Positions 34,843 to 43,856 of a stretch of DNA of 64,000 nt are shown here, piece by piece (the stretch's first letter is position 1; every line of letters begins with the position of its first letter). Position numbers and translations under genes: made by a program. Below the pieces are notes generated by a model, which was given only the letters and a program-made list of their open reading frames with translations, was not told where the DNA came from and searched no databases. The stretch comes from SW10 sp965657795 (lineage in GTDB: Bacteria > Verrucomicrobiota > Verrucomicrobiia > Verrucomicrobiales > Akkermansiaceae). The stretch lies in assembly GCA_965657795.1 (NCBI GenBank), contig CBFHQJ010000007.1, positions 15,431 through 79,430 on the forward strand, given 5' to 3'.

Positions 34843-35640
34843 ATGCATCACGAACTAACCATCCTTCTCCGGGGATCTCCCGAAGATCTCCGAAAGTGGA
34901 TCAACGACCCCGGTCCGGCGAGTCTGCGTTTGTGCCTCGTGACGATCATTGCAGCCTTCGGAATTTACGGCATAACAGTCGGTATTTGGAGGGATCCCAG
35001 AATGGGGATTTTCGTGGGCATCAAAATGCCGGCCCTGATCCTTCTCACTTTGGCATGCAATGGCTTTCTCAATGGCATGCTCGGCCTTCTTCTGGGGAGT
35101 GGACTTGGCTTCCGGCAATCGATCATGGCTCAATTGATGAGCTTTACCATCGCCGCCCTCGTCCTCGGCGGCCTGGCACCGGTGACCTTCTTCATGTCAC
35201 TAAATGCGCCCGCTCCCGATGCTGAGAACGCGTCCAGTGCCCACTCCTATTTCCTGGTTGCTCACACTGTTCTCATCGCGGTAGCCGGTATCATTGCAAA
35301 TCTCCACCTTGCCAAACTCCTCGTCGCTGTCACTCCGGACTCCCGCACCGCCATTACCACCCTGCTGGCCTGGCTTGGCGGCAACGCCTTCGTGGGCGCA
35401 CAGCTTTCTTGGATCATGAGGCCCTTTTTTGGAACACCCACCATTGAGGTTGCCTTCCTTCGGCCAAATCCATTTGACGGGACCTTTTACGAAGTCTTCT
35501 GGGACAAACTGCAAGCCATCAGCGGCGGCGCGGGCTTTATCGTGCTCATGCTGATTACAATCGTAATCTTCCTGCTCCACCTCCCCGTGATCAAACTCCT
35601 CTCAAAGGCCGACCCAACGAAATCAAGAGTCTCAAATTAA
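34843..35640 (+). CDS. Multipass membrane protein, possibly Yip1-like
   Basis: The 265-residue product has a hydrophilic N-terminus of about 25 residues with S-P-E-D-L-R-K-W, then five or six transmembrane segments. A conserved-looking K-M-P-A-L-I-L-L-T, a glycine-rich turn (G-L-L-L-G-S-G-L-G) and L-S-W-I-M-R-P-F-F-G are notable. The layout recalls Yip1-family membrane proteins, but I cannot confirm this. It lies 117 bases after creC on the same strand and is much shorter than CreD (about 450 residues in E. coli). It may be a target of the system or unrelated. Confidence 0.7.
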   Translation: MHHELTILLRGSPEDLRKWINDPGPASLRLCLVTIIAAFGIYGITVGIWRDPRMGIFVGIKMPALILLTLACNGFLNGMLGLLLGSGLGFRQSIMAQLMSFTIAALVLGGLAPVTFFMSLNAPAPDAENASSAHSYFLVAHTVLIAVAGIIANLHLAKLLVAVTPDSRTAITTLLAWLGGNAFVGAQLSWIMRPFFGTPTIEVAFLRPNPFDGTFYEVFWDKLQAISGGAGFIVLMLITIVIFLLHLPVIKLLSKADPTKSRVSN

Positions 35641-35769
35641 GGTTCTACCCCCAACAATAGCTCAATAACAAACTTGGTGTTACATTTTTGCTGGTCACTT
35701 CTAACAACCCTTCCTGAAACGTTGGGGTCGGCAAAGTAAATTAGCCGGCCCTATCCCATAAACAGAAAA

Positions 35770-36120
35770 ATGCGTTCTATTCATCGTTCAATCATCGCCG
35801 CAATGCTGGCACTGACAGCGCTGGGTCTTTCCAGCTGCGGATCTTCAAAACCAGCTCCCCGCCCGAGCTATTCGGCCCCGCGTAAGGTTGTTTTTAAACC
35901 ATTGGTCACCATCCGGAATAACTCCTCCAAATCCATTCTTTTGGGCCTTCGGGGACCCGAAACGCGCTTTGTTTCCATCCCGGCCCGCTCCAGCCGCTCG
36001 GTAAACCTTTATTCCGGCACCTACAAATATGCTGCGACCGCCAAGAACACGAATACCATCTCGGGCTACAAGTATTTCGGCACAAACCGAAAGTATACCT
36101 GGAACTTCAAGGTGAATTAG
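35770..36120 (+). CDS. Small lipoprotein of unknown function
   Basis: The 116-residue product has a lipoprotein signal peptide with lipobox L-S-S-C-G at about residue 22. A short Pro/Ser linker leads to a small basic beta-rich domain with V-T-I-R-N-N-S-S-K-S-I and F-V-S-I-P-A-R-S-S-R-S-V-N-L. The pattern is like small domains coping with polar-residue loading on the outer membrane, but no family is recognised. It is monocistronic with a terminator downstream. Confidence 0.75.
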   Translation: MRSIHRSIIAAMLALTALGLSSCGSSKPAPRPSYSAPRKVVFKPLVTIRNNSSKSILLGLRGPETRFVSIPARSSRSVNLYSGTYKYAATAKNTNTISGYKYFGTNRKYTWNFKVN

Positions 36121-36143
36121 CCCGGATTCACAGTAATTCGCCA

Positions 36144-36171
36144 AAAGCGGGTCATTCGGCCCGCTTTTTTG
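36144..36171 (+). terminator. Rho-independent terminator after the small lipoprotein
   Basis: AAAAGCGGG pairs with CCCGCTTTT around a TCATTCGG loop, followed by a T run, 24 bases after the stop at 36120. Confidence 0.92.
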
Positions 36172-36209
36172 TTGGAGTAATCTCCCCTCTTTACGCTTGA
36201 ATCCCTCCA

Positions 36210-37151
36210 GTGACTCAGGACAGGCAGGATCAAATCGCGGATGGCTCATTTGAGTTCCTCGCAATTTTTTTGGAGGGCCTTCCTTTCATCTTCCTCGGAA
36301 CCCTTGTGAGTGGCTTCCTTGGAACGTATTTGCCGCGTGGGGCTTTCGAAAAAATCCTCCCTAAGAACAACACCCTCGCCGTTCTCATGAGTGGACTTCT
36401 CGGCGCCGTCTTTCCGGTTTGCGAATGCGCCGTCGTTCCGGTTATCCGGCGACTTGTTAAAAACGGGCTCCCCGTTTCATGTGCGCTCGCCTACATGCTG
36501 GCCGCTCCGATCTTTAATCCCGTCACGGCAATCAGCACCTACAAGGCCTTTAACAACTCATCAGAAATCGCCATTTCCCGGCTAGCAATGGGTTACATGA
36601 TTGCGGTCTTTATCGCCCTCATTATAGCTCGAATGGCCCATAGCTTTTTCCTCAAGGATTCCGCAAAAGCCGAGGACAGCCATGAACACCACCATCCGCG
36701 AAATCTCAATGCCGCGCTTAACAACTCGCTGCGCGATCTCATGGATGTTGGACTCTACTTCTGCATCGGGGTCGTTCTCACCGCGATCTTAAAGACCACC
36801 GTCATCGATCCCACCGATGACTTCTGGAAAAATCTCGCCGACAACTCCATCATCGGATCGATTGGCATGATGCTTCTCGCCTTTGTGCTCTCGCTCTGCT
36901 CCACCTCGGACGCCTTCATCGCGGCGAATTTCCACAACTTCAAATACGGACCCAAGCTCGCCTTCATGGTCTTCGGCCCCATGATGGATGCCAAGTTGGT
37001 CTTTCTCTACTCCACTGTTTTCAAGTGGAAGTTCATTCTCTTCCTCTTCGTGGCCACCTTCATTTTAACAGGGGCCCTCAGCCTTCTTTTTGAGACCAAA
37101 ATCCTCCCCGGGTGGATGTCTCAACAATCAGAAATCCCCTTGGCACCATGA
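36210..37151 (+). CDS. Predicted permease (DUF318/ArsP_1 family)
   Basis: The 313-residue protein begins with GTG at 36210 and has about eight transmembrane segments in two halves. The family motif G-A-V-F-P-V-C-E-C-A-V-V-P-V appears near residue 70, P-I-F-N-P-V near 108 and C-S-T-S-D-A-F near 230. A short His-rich loop (H-E-H-H-H-P) lies near residue 155. Members include YraQ and ArsP-like permeases; adjacent TIGR03943-type partners are common. Its stop overlaps the partner's ATG (ATGA), so the two are translationally coupled. Substrate unknown; a metal is plausible. Confidence 0.88.
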   Translation: MTQDRQDQIADGSFEFLAIFLEGLPFIFLGTLVSGFLGTYLPRGAFEKILPKNNTLAVLMSGLLGAVFPVCECAVVPVIRRLVKNGLPVSCALAYMLAAPIFNPVTAISTYKAFNNSSEIAISRLAMGYMIAVFIALIIARMAHSFFLKDSAKAEDSHEHHHPRNLNAALNNSLRDLMDVGLYFCIGVVLTAILKTTVIDPTDDFWKNLADNSIIGSIGMMLLAFVLSLCSTSDAFIAANFHNFKYGPKLAFMVFGPMMDAKLVFLYSTVFKWKFILFLFVATFILTGALSLLFETKILPGWMSQQSEIPLAP

Positions 37152-37996
37152 CATCTCTGGATACCAGACTCTTTGGATTCCTCGCCAGTGCCTGGGGAGG
37201 CTTACTCATCTATTTTTACCACTCGACCCGTATCCGGGGTTACCTGGATATTGGCTTCCACCACTTCATCTTGGTTGGCGGAATCGGGATGCTGATTCTC
37301 GGGATCTACTCGATGATCAATCCAAAGTCCACGCGCCCCAAAGATGAGGCTCCGGGATCATGCGACCACGACCACGACCATGACCATGACCATGACCACA
37401 AGGATCACTGCGAATCCTGCAATCACGACCATGAGGAGGGACATGGTCCCTTCGTGACAATTCTCCTCACCCTCATTCCTCTCACCCTCGCCATGACCTA
37501 CACCAAGGACAAACTCTCGACAGGCGGGATGGCTAAAAAGGGTCTCTATGAAAAACCTGCTCTCACCAATGCCGATATCCCGCCTTTCACCCGGGAAGAC
37601 CTTGAAAAAAATGTTCCCAAAAATGAACATGGTGAATTTCAACTGCGCATGATCTCGGCATACTACGCTGCCGGAGATCGCGAAATTCAGGACATCTTTG
37701 ACGGACTCCCGGTCGAACTCGAAGGCCGGATTGCTCCTGAGCAAATCAACAATGAATCCGGAGATCGCCTCCGCATCTTCCGCTCAATCATCACCTGTTG
37801 CGCAGCGGACCTTCAGATCGTTGGAGTCTCGCTGGAATTTCCTGAGGGAGCAAAACGCCCACAGGTGGAGGACTGGGTCAAGGCCGGTGGCACACTGACT
37901 TTTGAAACCGTAGACGGCGACGTTCTTCCACTTCTCAAAATCCGCGAAGTAATTCCCGCCGAAGAACCTTATTCGGAATTCCGGCGCCGACAATAA
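37148..37996 (+). CDS. TIGR03943/YcgQ-like permease partner with His-Asp metal-binding tract
   Basis: From the ATG at 37148 the product has 282 residues, with two or three transmembrane segments in the N-terminal half (about 6-25, 36-55 and 105-125). Between segments is an H-D tract (five D-H pairs, then C-E-S-C-N-H-D-H) ideal for binding zinc or a similar metal. The soluble C-terminal domain (about 160-282) contains C-C-A-A-D and matches the usual length of the family. The role in metal transport or homeostasis is inferred from the tract and from general knowledge of the gene pair. Confidence 0.82.
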   Translation: MTSLDTRLFGFLASAWGGLLIYFYHSTRIRGYLDIGFHHFILVGGIGMLILGIYSMINPKSTRPKDEAPGSCDHDHDHDHDHDHKDHCESCNHDHEEGHGPFVTILLTLIPLTLAMTYTKDKLSTGGMAKKGLYEKPALTNADIPPFTREDLEKNVPKNEHGEFQLRMISAYYAAGDREIQDIFDGLPVELEGRIAPEQINNESGDRLRIFRSIITCCAADLQIVGVSLEFPEGAKRPQVEDWVKAGGTLTFETVDGDVLPLLKIREVIPAEEPYSEFRRRQ

Positions 37997-38002
37997 TCTC
38001 CC

Positions 38003-38905
38003 ATGCCCCTCAAAGCCCTCCGAAAAGAACTCCTCGGAACCGTCCTTGGTTCAAGAGCAGCCATCGACCTCCTCCTGACCTCGCTTCTGGCACGTGGTCA
38101 CGCCCTTGTCACCGGACCTCCGGGAATCGGAAAGACCACTCTTGCCCAGACTCTCGCCACCCTCCTCAGCGGGAGCTATCGCCGCATCCAATTCACTCCC
38201 GACTTACTGCCCTCCGACATTCTCGGCTATCAACTTTACCGCCCTCAAAATGGCGACTTCGAGTTCATCGCAGGTCCCGTCTTTGCCAACTTCGTGTTGG
38301 CAGATGAAATCAACCGCGCCTCCCCCCGCACCCAGTCCTCACTCCTTGAGGCCATGAACGAGCGCCAGGTCACCATCGATGGATCGACCCGCGAACTCCC
38401 AGATCCATTCCTTGTCATTGCGACCCAAAACGACACCTCGTCCACCGGCACTTTCCCCCTGCCCGAGCCACAACTCGATCGCTTTCTGCTCTCAATCCCC
38501 ATGGGGCTTCCGGACGATCAAACCCAGCTTGAAATCCTCCGCTATCATGCAGAAGGAAATTCATCACAAGCTTCGGAGCCGATCATCTCGCTGGAAGAAC
38601 TGACCACACTTCAGGCACAAAGCGCCGCGATATCGGTCTCGGATACCCTGCAACGTTATCTTCTCGCGCTCTGCCAAGCCGTCCGGTCCATAATCGGCCA
38701 AGACCACGCCGTCTCGACCCGGGCCACACTTGCTCTTCAGAGGGCTGCCCAGGCCTCGGCCCTCCTTGACGACCAGAAAGCGATTCATCCGGACCACGTT
38801 CAAAAGATTTTCCCCCACGTCTTGCGCCACCGACTTCTCACCGAAGACACTCCCGATCCCGACCACCTTCTTCGGGCCGCTCTTGAGCAAACTCCCGTCC
38901 CTTGA
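38003..38905 (+). CDS. MoxR-family AAA+ ATPase
   Basis: The 300-residue ATPase has Walker A G-P-P-G-I-G-K-T-T at 38-46, Walker B V-L-A-D-E-I-N-R-A near 98-106, a sensor 1 region V-I-A-T-Q-N-D, and P-L-P-E-P-Q-L-D-R-F typical of MoxR proteins. The C-terminal lid domain spans about 215-295. MoxR ATPases act as chaperones, usually with a DUF58 and a von Willebrand factor A protein encoded next to them. Neither is adjacent here. It starts 6 bases after the permease partner, so it is probably in that operon. Confidence 0.93.
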   Translation: MPLKALRKELLGTVLGSRAAIDLLLTSLLARGHALVTGPPGIGKTTLAQTLATLLSGSYRRIQFTPDLLPSDILGYQLYRPQNGDFEFIAGPVFANFVLADEINRASPRTQSSLLEAMNERQVTIDGSTRELPDPFLVIATQNDTSSTGTFPLPEPQLDRFLLSIPMGLPDDQTQLEILRYHAEGNSSQASEPIISLEELTTLQAQSAAISVSDTLQRYLLALCQAVRSIIGQDHAVSTRATLALQRAAQASALLDDQKAIHPDHVQKIFPHVLRHRLLTEDTPDPDHLLRAALEQTPVP

Positions 38906-38947
38906 TTCGACGTTGAGTCGTGTCGATTAGAGCTTACACTGCGGGCG

Positions 38948-41440
38948 ATGATTAGAACCATTCGGGTTGCTCGAACCACCCTCCTGCTATCGCTGGGGAT
39001 CGTTGGCTTGGCGATCGCTGGCGGTTTGGTCTACCTCAACCAAGTCGGTTTCCCCGGCCGCTATGGCGATTGGTTGAAAAGTGAACTCGCTGGTCGGGGA
39101 GTCTATCTGTCTTTCGAAACCCTCCGCTTCGACTTCCAGCGGGGTCTGGTCGCGACCGATTTCTCCTTCTATGGTGACGATGGCCAGGCAATGCCACTTC
39201 TCGAGGGGAGTGAAATGACTCTGGATCTCGACAAAACAAAAGCGCTTCGAGGAAAGTTTAAACTCCGCAGTCTCAGGATTATCGACGGAACAGCGCACAT
39301 TCCCGTCGGCAACGATGGTCGAACCGTGACCGCCCGCGATATCAATGGTCAGTTAAAGGTGACTGAAAGTGGCCGGATTATCGTGAACGGGGCCAGCGGC
39401 ATAATCGAAGGATTGCGAGTGAAACTTTCCACGGATCTCCGGATGCCAAAAATCAAACCTGAGGACGATCAAACCAAATCCGAATACACCCTGAAGTCGA
39501 ATCACGTTCTCAGCAAGGTCCTTGACGAACTTGCCCTCTGGACATTTTCTCCGGACGATCCGCCACAACTGGCATTCGAAATCAAGGGTGACCTTGGCCA
39601 ACTTGAGAGACTGCAAACCTCATTCCGGCTCGACGCCGTCCGCTTGCAGCGGAACCAATATAAGCTCAACAGACTCCTCATCGCTGGCGACCTCCAGGCC
39701 CAAATTGTCACCCTCGATGAGATCCTGCTGCAAGATGACAGCGGTTCTGCCTCCGGTCAGGCTGATTGGAGTGTGTCCAGAAACAACGGCCGCTTTGATC
39801 TCACCTCGGATCTGCAAGTCCAAGATTTTCTGGACAACTGCTTCGAGATTAAGGTCCTCAAAGATCTCGACATTGATGACATCCCACCCGTTCTCAAAAT
39901 CAACGGATCCTTTTTCGCAAAAGCGAATGGTGGATTTTCAGTCACCGCAACCGGCCACGGCGATATCAGCAAATTCTCCTTCCTTGGAACAAACTTTGAT
40001 AAATTAACCTCTGAGTTCTCATGGAGGGATGGCGACCTTTACCTCCGGGATCTGGAAGTTATTCACGATGGCGGTCATCTAAATGGTAGCATCATGAGAA
40101 AAGGCGATAAGGTTCGCTTTAAGCTCAAATCTTCGCTTCCGCTGAGCGCCTTTAGCCCCTTCATCAAGTCAGGTGGTCCTCTGGAGCGATCACTTTCACA
40201 CATCACCTTTGTCGACAACTCTGCCGTCGCTTTGGACGTAGACGGATCTCTTAGCCTATCCGACCGTACTGATTGGTCCGCCACCGGAAAAGTCTTCCTC
40301 AACAATCTGACCTACAAGGGCACCAGGATTCATCACCTTGCTACCAGCTACGAAATCTCTCCGGACAAAGCCGAATTCTCAAACATCGAGGGACTCCTCA
40401 ATGACGATCAGGAAAAGGCTCGACTTCGATTTAATGGAGCCGCGTCCCAGCCCGTCTACGTCGACAAAGTCCTCTATGACCCCAAGACCCGCTTCACCAC
40501 CATCAACAATCTCCGGGGCAAAACCTGGCCCACGCCCATCGTGCGAATCTTTGCTCCCAAAACAGCCGAGCACATCGAACAGAATTACCGCTTTCACAAA
40601 CTCCCGCGCGTGGGACTCAACGGAACCTTTGCCGGCACAAAAGAGGATCGGGACAAAAGCGCTTTCCGTGTGGAGGTCAGAACGGAAGGCCAGACCGACT
40701 ACCCCTTTCTGGGGTCCGACCTACCGCTTCAAGACCTCGCTGCGGATCTCTCCATCCGGGGAACCGGAATTACCGTGCAGAACTTATCCGGCCGAACCTT
40801 AAAAGGAAGTATTGGAGGCTCGGTCTTTTGCGATGTCACGCCGGGACAGAAAACGAAGTATCGCGGAGCCATCAAGTGGGATAATCTTTCCTTCCGAGAA
40901 CTCTCCAGAGTTTACGAATTTAAGGAAGAAGAAAAGGGCACTCTCACCGGAAGTATCGATTTCCGGGGCACCGCCGGGGGAGTCCGGGGCTTTAACGCCG
41001 AGGGCCTCCTTGAAATCAATCGAGGCAATCTGGTCTCGCTTCCAATTCTTGGCCCACTCTCCCCAATCATCGCCGGCCTTCTCGGTGACAAAAGAATGGG
41101 TTATGAGCGGGCCAAGGACGCATCAGCCCGCTTCAATGTCACCAATGGGGTTCTTATCACAAAAGACTTCATCGCCATCTCCACCAGCGTCACTCTCACC
41201 GGGGAAGGATGGATTGATCTCCTCACCGAAAAACTGGACATGACCATCCGGGTGAATGCGCGGGGCCTCCTTGGCTTCATCACCCTCCCCCTCCAACCTT
41301 TGAAGGGCATCTTTCAGTTCCGGGGCACCGGGACCTACGACAAACCAACTTGGCGGAATTCCCCCTTTACGCGACCAGCCAAGGGCAGAAACGACCCCAT
41401 TTACCAAGAGCCCGGCAAAGCTCAGATTGTTCGTGAATAA
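38948..41440 (+). CDS. AsmA-like protein (TamB/AsmA superfamily)
   Basis: The 830-residue protein has one N-terminal transmembrane segment (about 10-31), followed by an elongated beta-rich periplasmic region. The terminal 250 residues contain repeated D-F-R-G/N-x-x-G and L-P-x-L-G-P-L-x-P-I-I-A-G-L-L features and L-P-L-Q-P-L-K-G-I-F-Q-F-R-G-T-G, resembling the AsmA C-terminal region. Family members bridge inner and outer membrane and are implicated in phospholipid transport. It starts 42 bases after the MoxR gene. Confidence 0.85.
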   Translation: MIRTIRVARTTLLLSLGIVGLAIAGGLVYLNQVGFPGRYGDWLKSELAGRGVYLSFETLRFDFQRGLVATDFSFYGDDGQAMPLLEGSEMTLDLDKTKALRGKFKLRSLRIIDGTAHIPVGNDGRTVTARDINGQLKVTESGRIIVNGASGIIEGLRVKLSTDLRMPKIKPEDDQTKSEYTLKSNHVLSKVLDELALWTFSPDDPPQLAFEIKGDLGQLERLQTSFRLDAVRLQRNQYKLNRLLIAGDLQAQIVTLDEILLQDDSGSASGQADWSVSRNNGRFDLTSDLQVQDFLDNCFEIKVLKDLDIDDIPPVLKINGSFFAKANGGFSVTATGHGDISKFSFLGTNFDKLTSEFSWRDGDLYLRDLEVIHDGGHLNGSIMRKGDKVRFKLKSSLPLSAFSPFIKSGGPLERSLSHITFVDNSAVALDVDGSLSLSDRTDWSATGKVFLNNLTYKGTRIHHLATSYEISPDKAEFSNIEGLLNDDQEKARLRFNGAASQPVYVDKVLYDPKTRFTTINNLRGKTWPTPIVRIFAPKTAEHIEQNYRFHKLPRVGLNGTFAGTKEDRDKSAFRVEVRTEGQTDYPFLGSDLPLQDLAADLSIRGTGITVQNLSGRTLKGSIGGSVFCDVTPGQKTKYRGAIKWDNLSFRELSRVYEFKEEEKGTLTGSIDFRGTAGGVRGFNAEGLLEINRGNLVSLPILGPLSPIIAGLLGDKRMGYERAKDASARFNVTNGVLITKDFIAISTSVTLTGEGWIDLLTEKLDMTIRVNARGLLGFITLPLQPLKGIFQFRGTGTYDKPTWRNSPFTRPAKGRNDPIYQEPGKAQIVRE

Positions 41441-41478
41441 ACTGATATATTTGTCGGACAAGTCGAGTATGCTCTCGC

Positions 41479-42498
41479 ATGAACCGATTCCTTTTCGCTG
41501 CGCTTTGCGCATCGTCATTCCTTGCCGCACCGGCTCCCGCTGAGGTCAAAGCAGGCGCTGGCCTCGACTACTCGAAACTCGCTTTCTACCCGAAGCGCTG
41601 GAAGGAGAAAAAAATCGATACCGTCATGTTTCCGTGGATCGGAGAAAATGTCGCCTTCCTGACCATCACCGACGGATTCGATCCCAAGGTCATGACCCGC
41701 TTTGTCGGATCCCTTGATCAAGGATGGGCCACCTATCTCAAGTTTACTGGCAAGGCCCCTCGACTCACCCGGCAGGTCAATGGCAAACCCATCATCGCCG
41801 CGATTCCAGATGGCAATCTGACCTGCGGCGCAGGCTGCGGATATGTCGGTGCGACAGGAATCGAAGCGAACTACTTTTACTCCAGCACCTACAACAACCT
41901 CCAGAAGAACCCCAAGGCCATCCCCCACCTCTACTTTTACGAGATGGGTCGAAATTTCTTCACCTTCGGACGCAAGCACAGCTGTTTCACCACCGGCTTT
42001 GCCGTCTTTATGCGCTATGTCTGCATCGACTCTCTGGACGTCGTTGACAACGACAAAAGAACCCGTCAAACCATCAACAAAGCGATTAAAAACTACGGTG
42101 ACAGCGACCTCGGATTCTTGAAAACATTCACCAATGCGCATGGCCTGACCGAGAAGCAAAACCGACTCAAAACGAGCCCAACCGATCAGCCGGTCATGTA
42201 TGCTTCCGCCATGCTTCACCTCTGGAAATTACTCGGAGATAACTGGCTCTCGGCCTACTACAAGAACATCCATACTCTTCCGTCCTTCGCGGACAACACC
42301 AAGGAAGGAGCTCGCGCTCAAGCGCTCGGCTGGTATCTCTCAGCTTCGGTTGCCGCGCAAAAAGATCTCTCCGAAATCTTTGTCAAAAAATGGCGTTTCC
42401 CGCTCAGCGAAAAAGAAGGAAAGGCACTTGGCAAAGTCGACTGGAAAGCGAAAGAGCTCACCGCCGGTCAACTCATGAAAAGCCTCTCCGGAAAGTAG
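41479..42498 (+). CDS. Secreted protein of unknown function
   Basis: The 339-residue product has a signal peptide ending at A-P-A-P-A. It contains C-G-A-G-C-G-Y-V-G-A-T-G-I-E around residue 120 and H-L-Y-F-Y-E-M-G-R-N-F-F-T-F near 155, then F-T-T-G-F-A-V-F-M-R-Y-V. The Y-E-M-G-R-N placement recalls the active-site helix of gluzincin metallopeptidases, but no H-E-x-x-H is present. I cannot name the family. It is convergent with avtA, 6 bases away. Confidence 0.65.
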   Translation: MNRFLFAALCASSFLAAPAPAEVKAGAGLDYSKLAFYPKRWKEKKIDTVMFPWIGENVAFLTITDGFDPKVMTRFVGSLDQGWATYLKFTGKAPRLTRQVNGKPIIAAIPDGNLTCGAGCGYVGATGIEANYFYSSTYNNLQKNPKAIPHLYFYEMGRNFFTFGRKHSCFTTGFAVFMRYVCIDSLDVVDNDKRTRQTINKAIKNYGDSDLGFLKTFTNAHGLTEKQNRLKTSPTDQPVMYASAMLHLWKLLGDNWLSAYYKNIHTLPSFADNTKEGARAQALGWYLSASVAAQKDLSEIFVKKWRFPLSEKEGKALGKVDWKAKELTAGQLMKSLSGK

Positions 42499-42517
42499 AG
42501 CCGCTTAGTTCGCGGCT
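42499..42517. terminator. Convergent hairpin over the avtA stop codon
   Basis: AGCCGC at 42499-42504 pairs with GCGGCT at 42512-42517 around TTAGTTC. The loop holds the avtA stop codon. No T tract is visible on either side, so it may be an attenuating or stabilising stem rather than a full terminator. Confidence 0.4.
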
Positions 42518-43794
42518 TCTGCGTAGACGCGGTTCACCTCATCAGCAATTACCTCAATTCCAGCCTCCACCGTCTCCGCATCCATGGTATAACTGACCCG
42601 GATGCACTCACTGGTGTGCTTCCAATCAGAATCCTCCGGCAAACCAAAGAAAAAGTATTCGCTCGGCACCACCAATACCCCGCGCTTTTTCAAGCGTTGG
42701 TAAAGCTCCTTTGCAGTAACCGGAAGCCCCTCAAACCACAGCCAGAGGAAGAGCGCCCCTTCACTCCGGTGGATGAAATACGGAACCGAATCATCAAGCT
42801 CTCTCGCGAAAATGCTTTGCGCCATTTGAGAACGTTCCTCGTAAAACGGCTTCACGACTTCTTTGCTCAATCGCAAAATCTCACCACTCTCCACCAACGG
42901 TCGCAAGATCTCCTGCCCGACGTTCGCATTGGCCAGTCCCACAATCGAAGTCATGGAAGACACTTGGCGGCACACGTCCTTGCTCGCCACCACGATCCCG
43001 GTCCGGGTCCCGGGCAAGCCAATCTTGGACAAGCTCAGGGTCAAAATCATCCCTTCATCCCAAACCGGGGTCACTTCCGAAAAGATGACATTGGGAAACG
43101 GTGCACCGTAAGCATTGTCGACGATCAACGGGATTCCCTTCGCTCGCGCGATCTTACGAAGTCGTTCGATCTCATCATCGGTGAGCACATTGCCGGACGG
43201 GTTGGTCGGTCGGGAAATACAGATCGCCGCGATGTCTTCACCGGGATTCACTGCATCGAAGTCGACGCGATACTTGAACTCGTGCGGCCCAGTTTTCTCA
43301 ATGCGCGCCGGAAGAGCCTCAAAGAAATCACTGCCCACTGATTGATTGGCATAACCAATATATTCCGGCAGCAGCGGCAGGAGCACCTTCTTGCGGGAAC
43401 CGTCATCGAATCTTCCCGCGAGGGCATTAAACAAAAAGAAAAACGCGGTCTGCCCCCCCATCGTCACCGCAAAGTTTTCGTGGGTCACCTCCCAGCCAAA
43501 TTCCTTCCGAAAGAGCTTCGCAAGAGCTACCCGGAAAGCTTCATTCCCCGCCGGCACATCGTAGTTCCCGATCATCTTTTCGAGCGCGTCGGGCTCCGCC
43601 ATGATCTCTTCCATCCGTTGACGCCAGACAGCATCGATCGCGGGCACGTGGGCTGGCTGGCCTCCGCCCAACATCTTCACATCTCCACCACCGGCGAGAG
43701 CTTCACCCAGGTCATCCATCAACTCTCCGATGCCACTTCCTTCACAGAGGTTTCTCCCAAATTTCGAAAGCTCCCAGCTCATGGGCTGAATCAT
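42505..43794 (-). CDS. avtA: Valine-pyruvate aminotransferase (AvtA-like)
   Basis: The 429-residue PLP enzyme of fold type I matches recalled AvtA features: S-G-I-G-E-L-M-D-D-L, M-L-G-G-G-Q-P-A, Q-T-A-F-F-F-L-F-N-A-L-A-G-R, S-R-P-T-N-P-S-G-N-V-L, D-N-A-Y-G-A-P-F-P, the PLP lysine in S-L-S-K-I-G-L-P-G-T-R, and G-A-L-F-L-W-L-W-F. AvtA interconverts valine/2-oxoisovalerate and alanine/pyruvate. The ATG at 43794 follows AAGGAG at short spacing and is preferred over the upstream ATG at 43860; an ATG at 43782 is also possible. Confidence 0.93.
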   Translation of the reverse strand: MIQPMSWELSKFGRNLCEGSGIGELMDDLGEALAGGGDVKMLGGGQPAHVPAIDAVWRQRMEEIMAEPDALEKMIGNYDVPAGNEAFRVALAKLFRKEFGWEVTHENFAVTMGGQTAFFFLFNALAGRFDDGSRKKVLLPLLPEYIGYANQSVGSDFFEALPARIEKTGPHEFKYRVDFDAVNPGEDIAAICISRPTNPSGNVLTDDEIERLRKIARAKGIPLIVDNAYGAPFPNVIFSEVTPVWDEGMILTLSLSKIGLPGTRTGIVVASKDVCRQVSSMTSIVGLANANVGQEILRPLVESGEILRLSKEVVKPFYEERSQMAQSIFARELDDSVPYFIHRSEGALFLWLWFEGLPVTAKELYQRLKKRGVLVVPSEYFFFGLPEDSDWKHTSECIRVSYTMDAETVEAGIEVIADEVNRVYAEAAN

Positions 43795-43856
43795 TCTCTC
43801 CTTCGGCTGACTTGTCACTGAAATCTCTCCGCTGTATTGCGAAATTTTGCCCACTC

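Noticed and set aside
37363..37400. GACCAC/GACCAT hexamers considered as a regulatory repeat
   Set aside because: They encode the D-H metal-binding tract in frame and need no other explanation.
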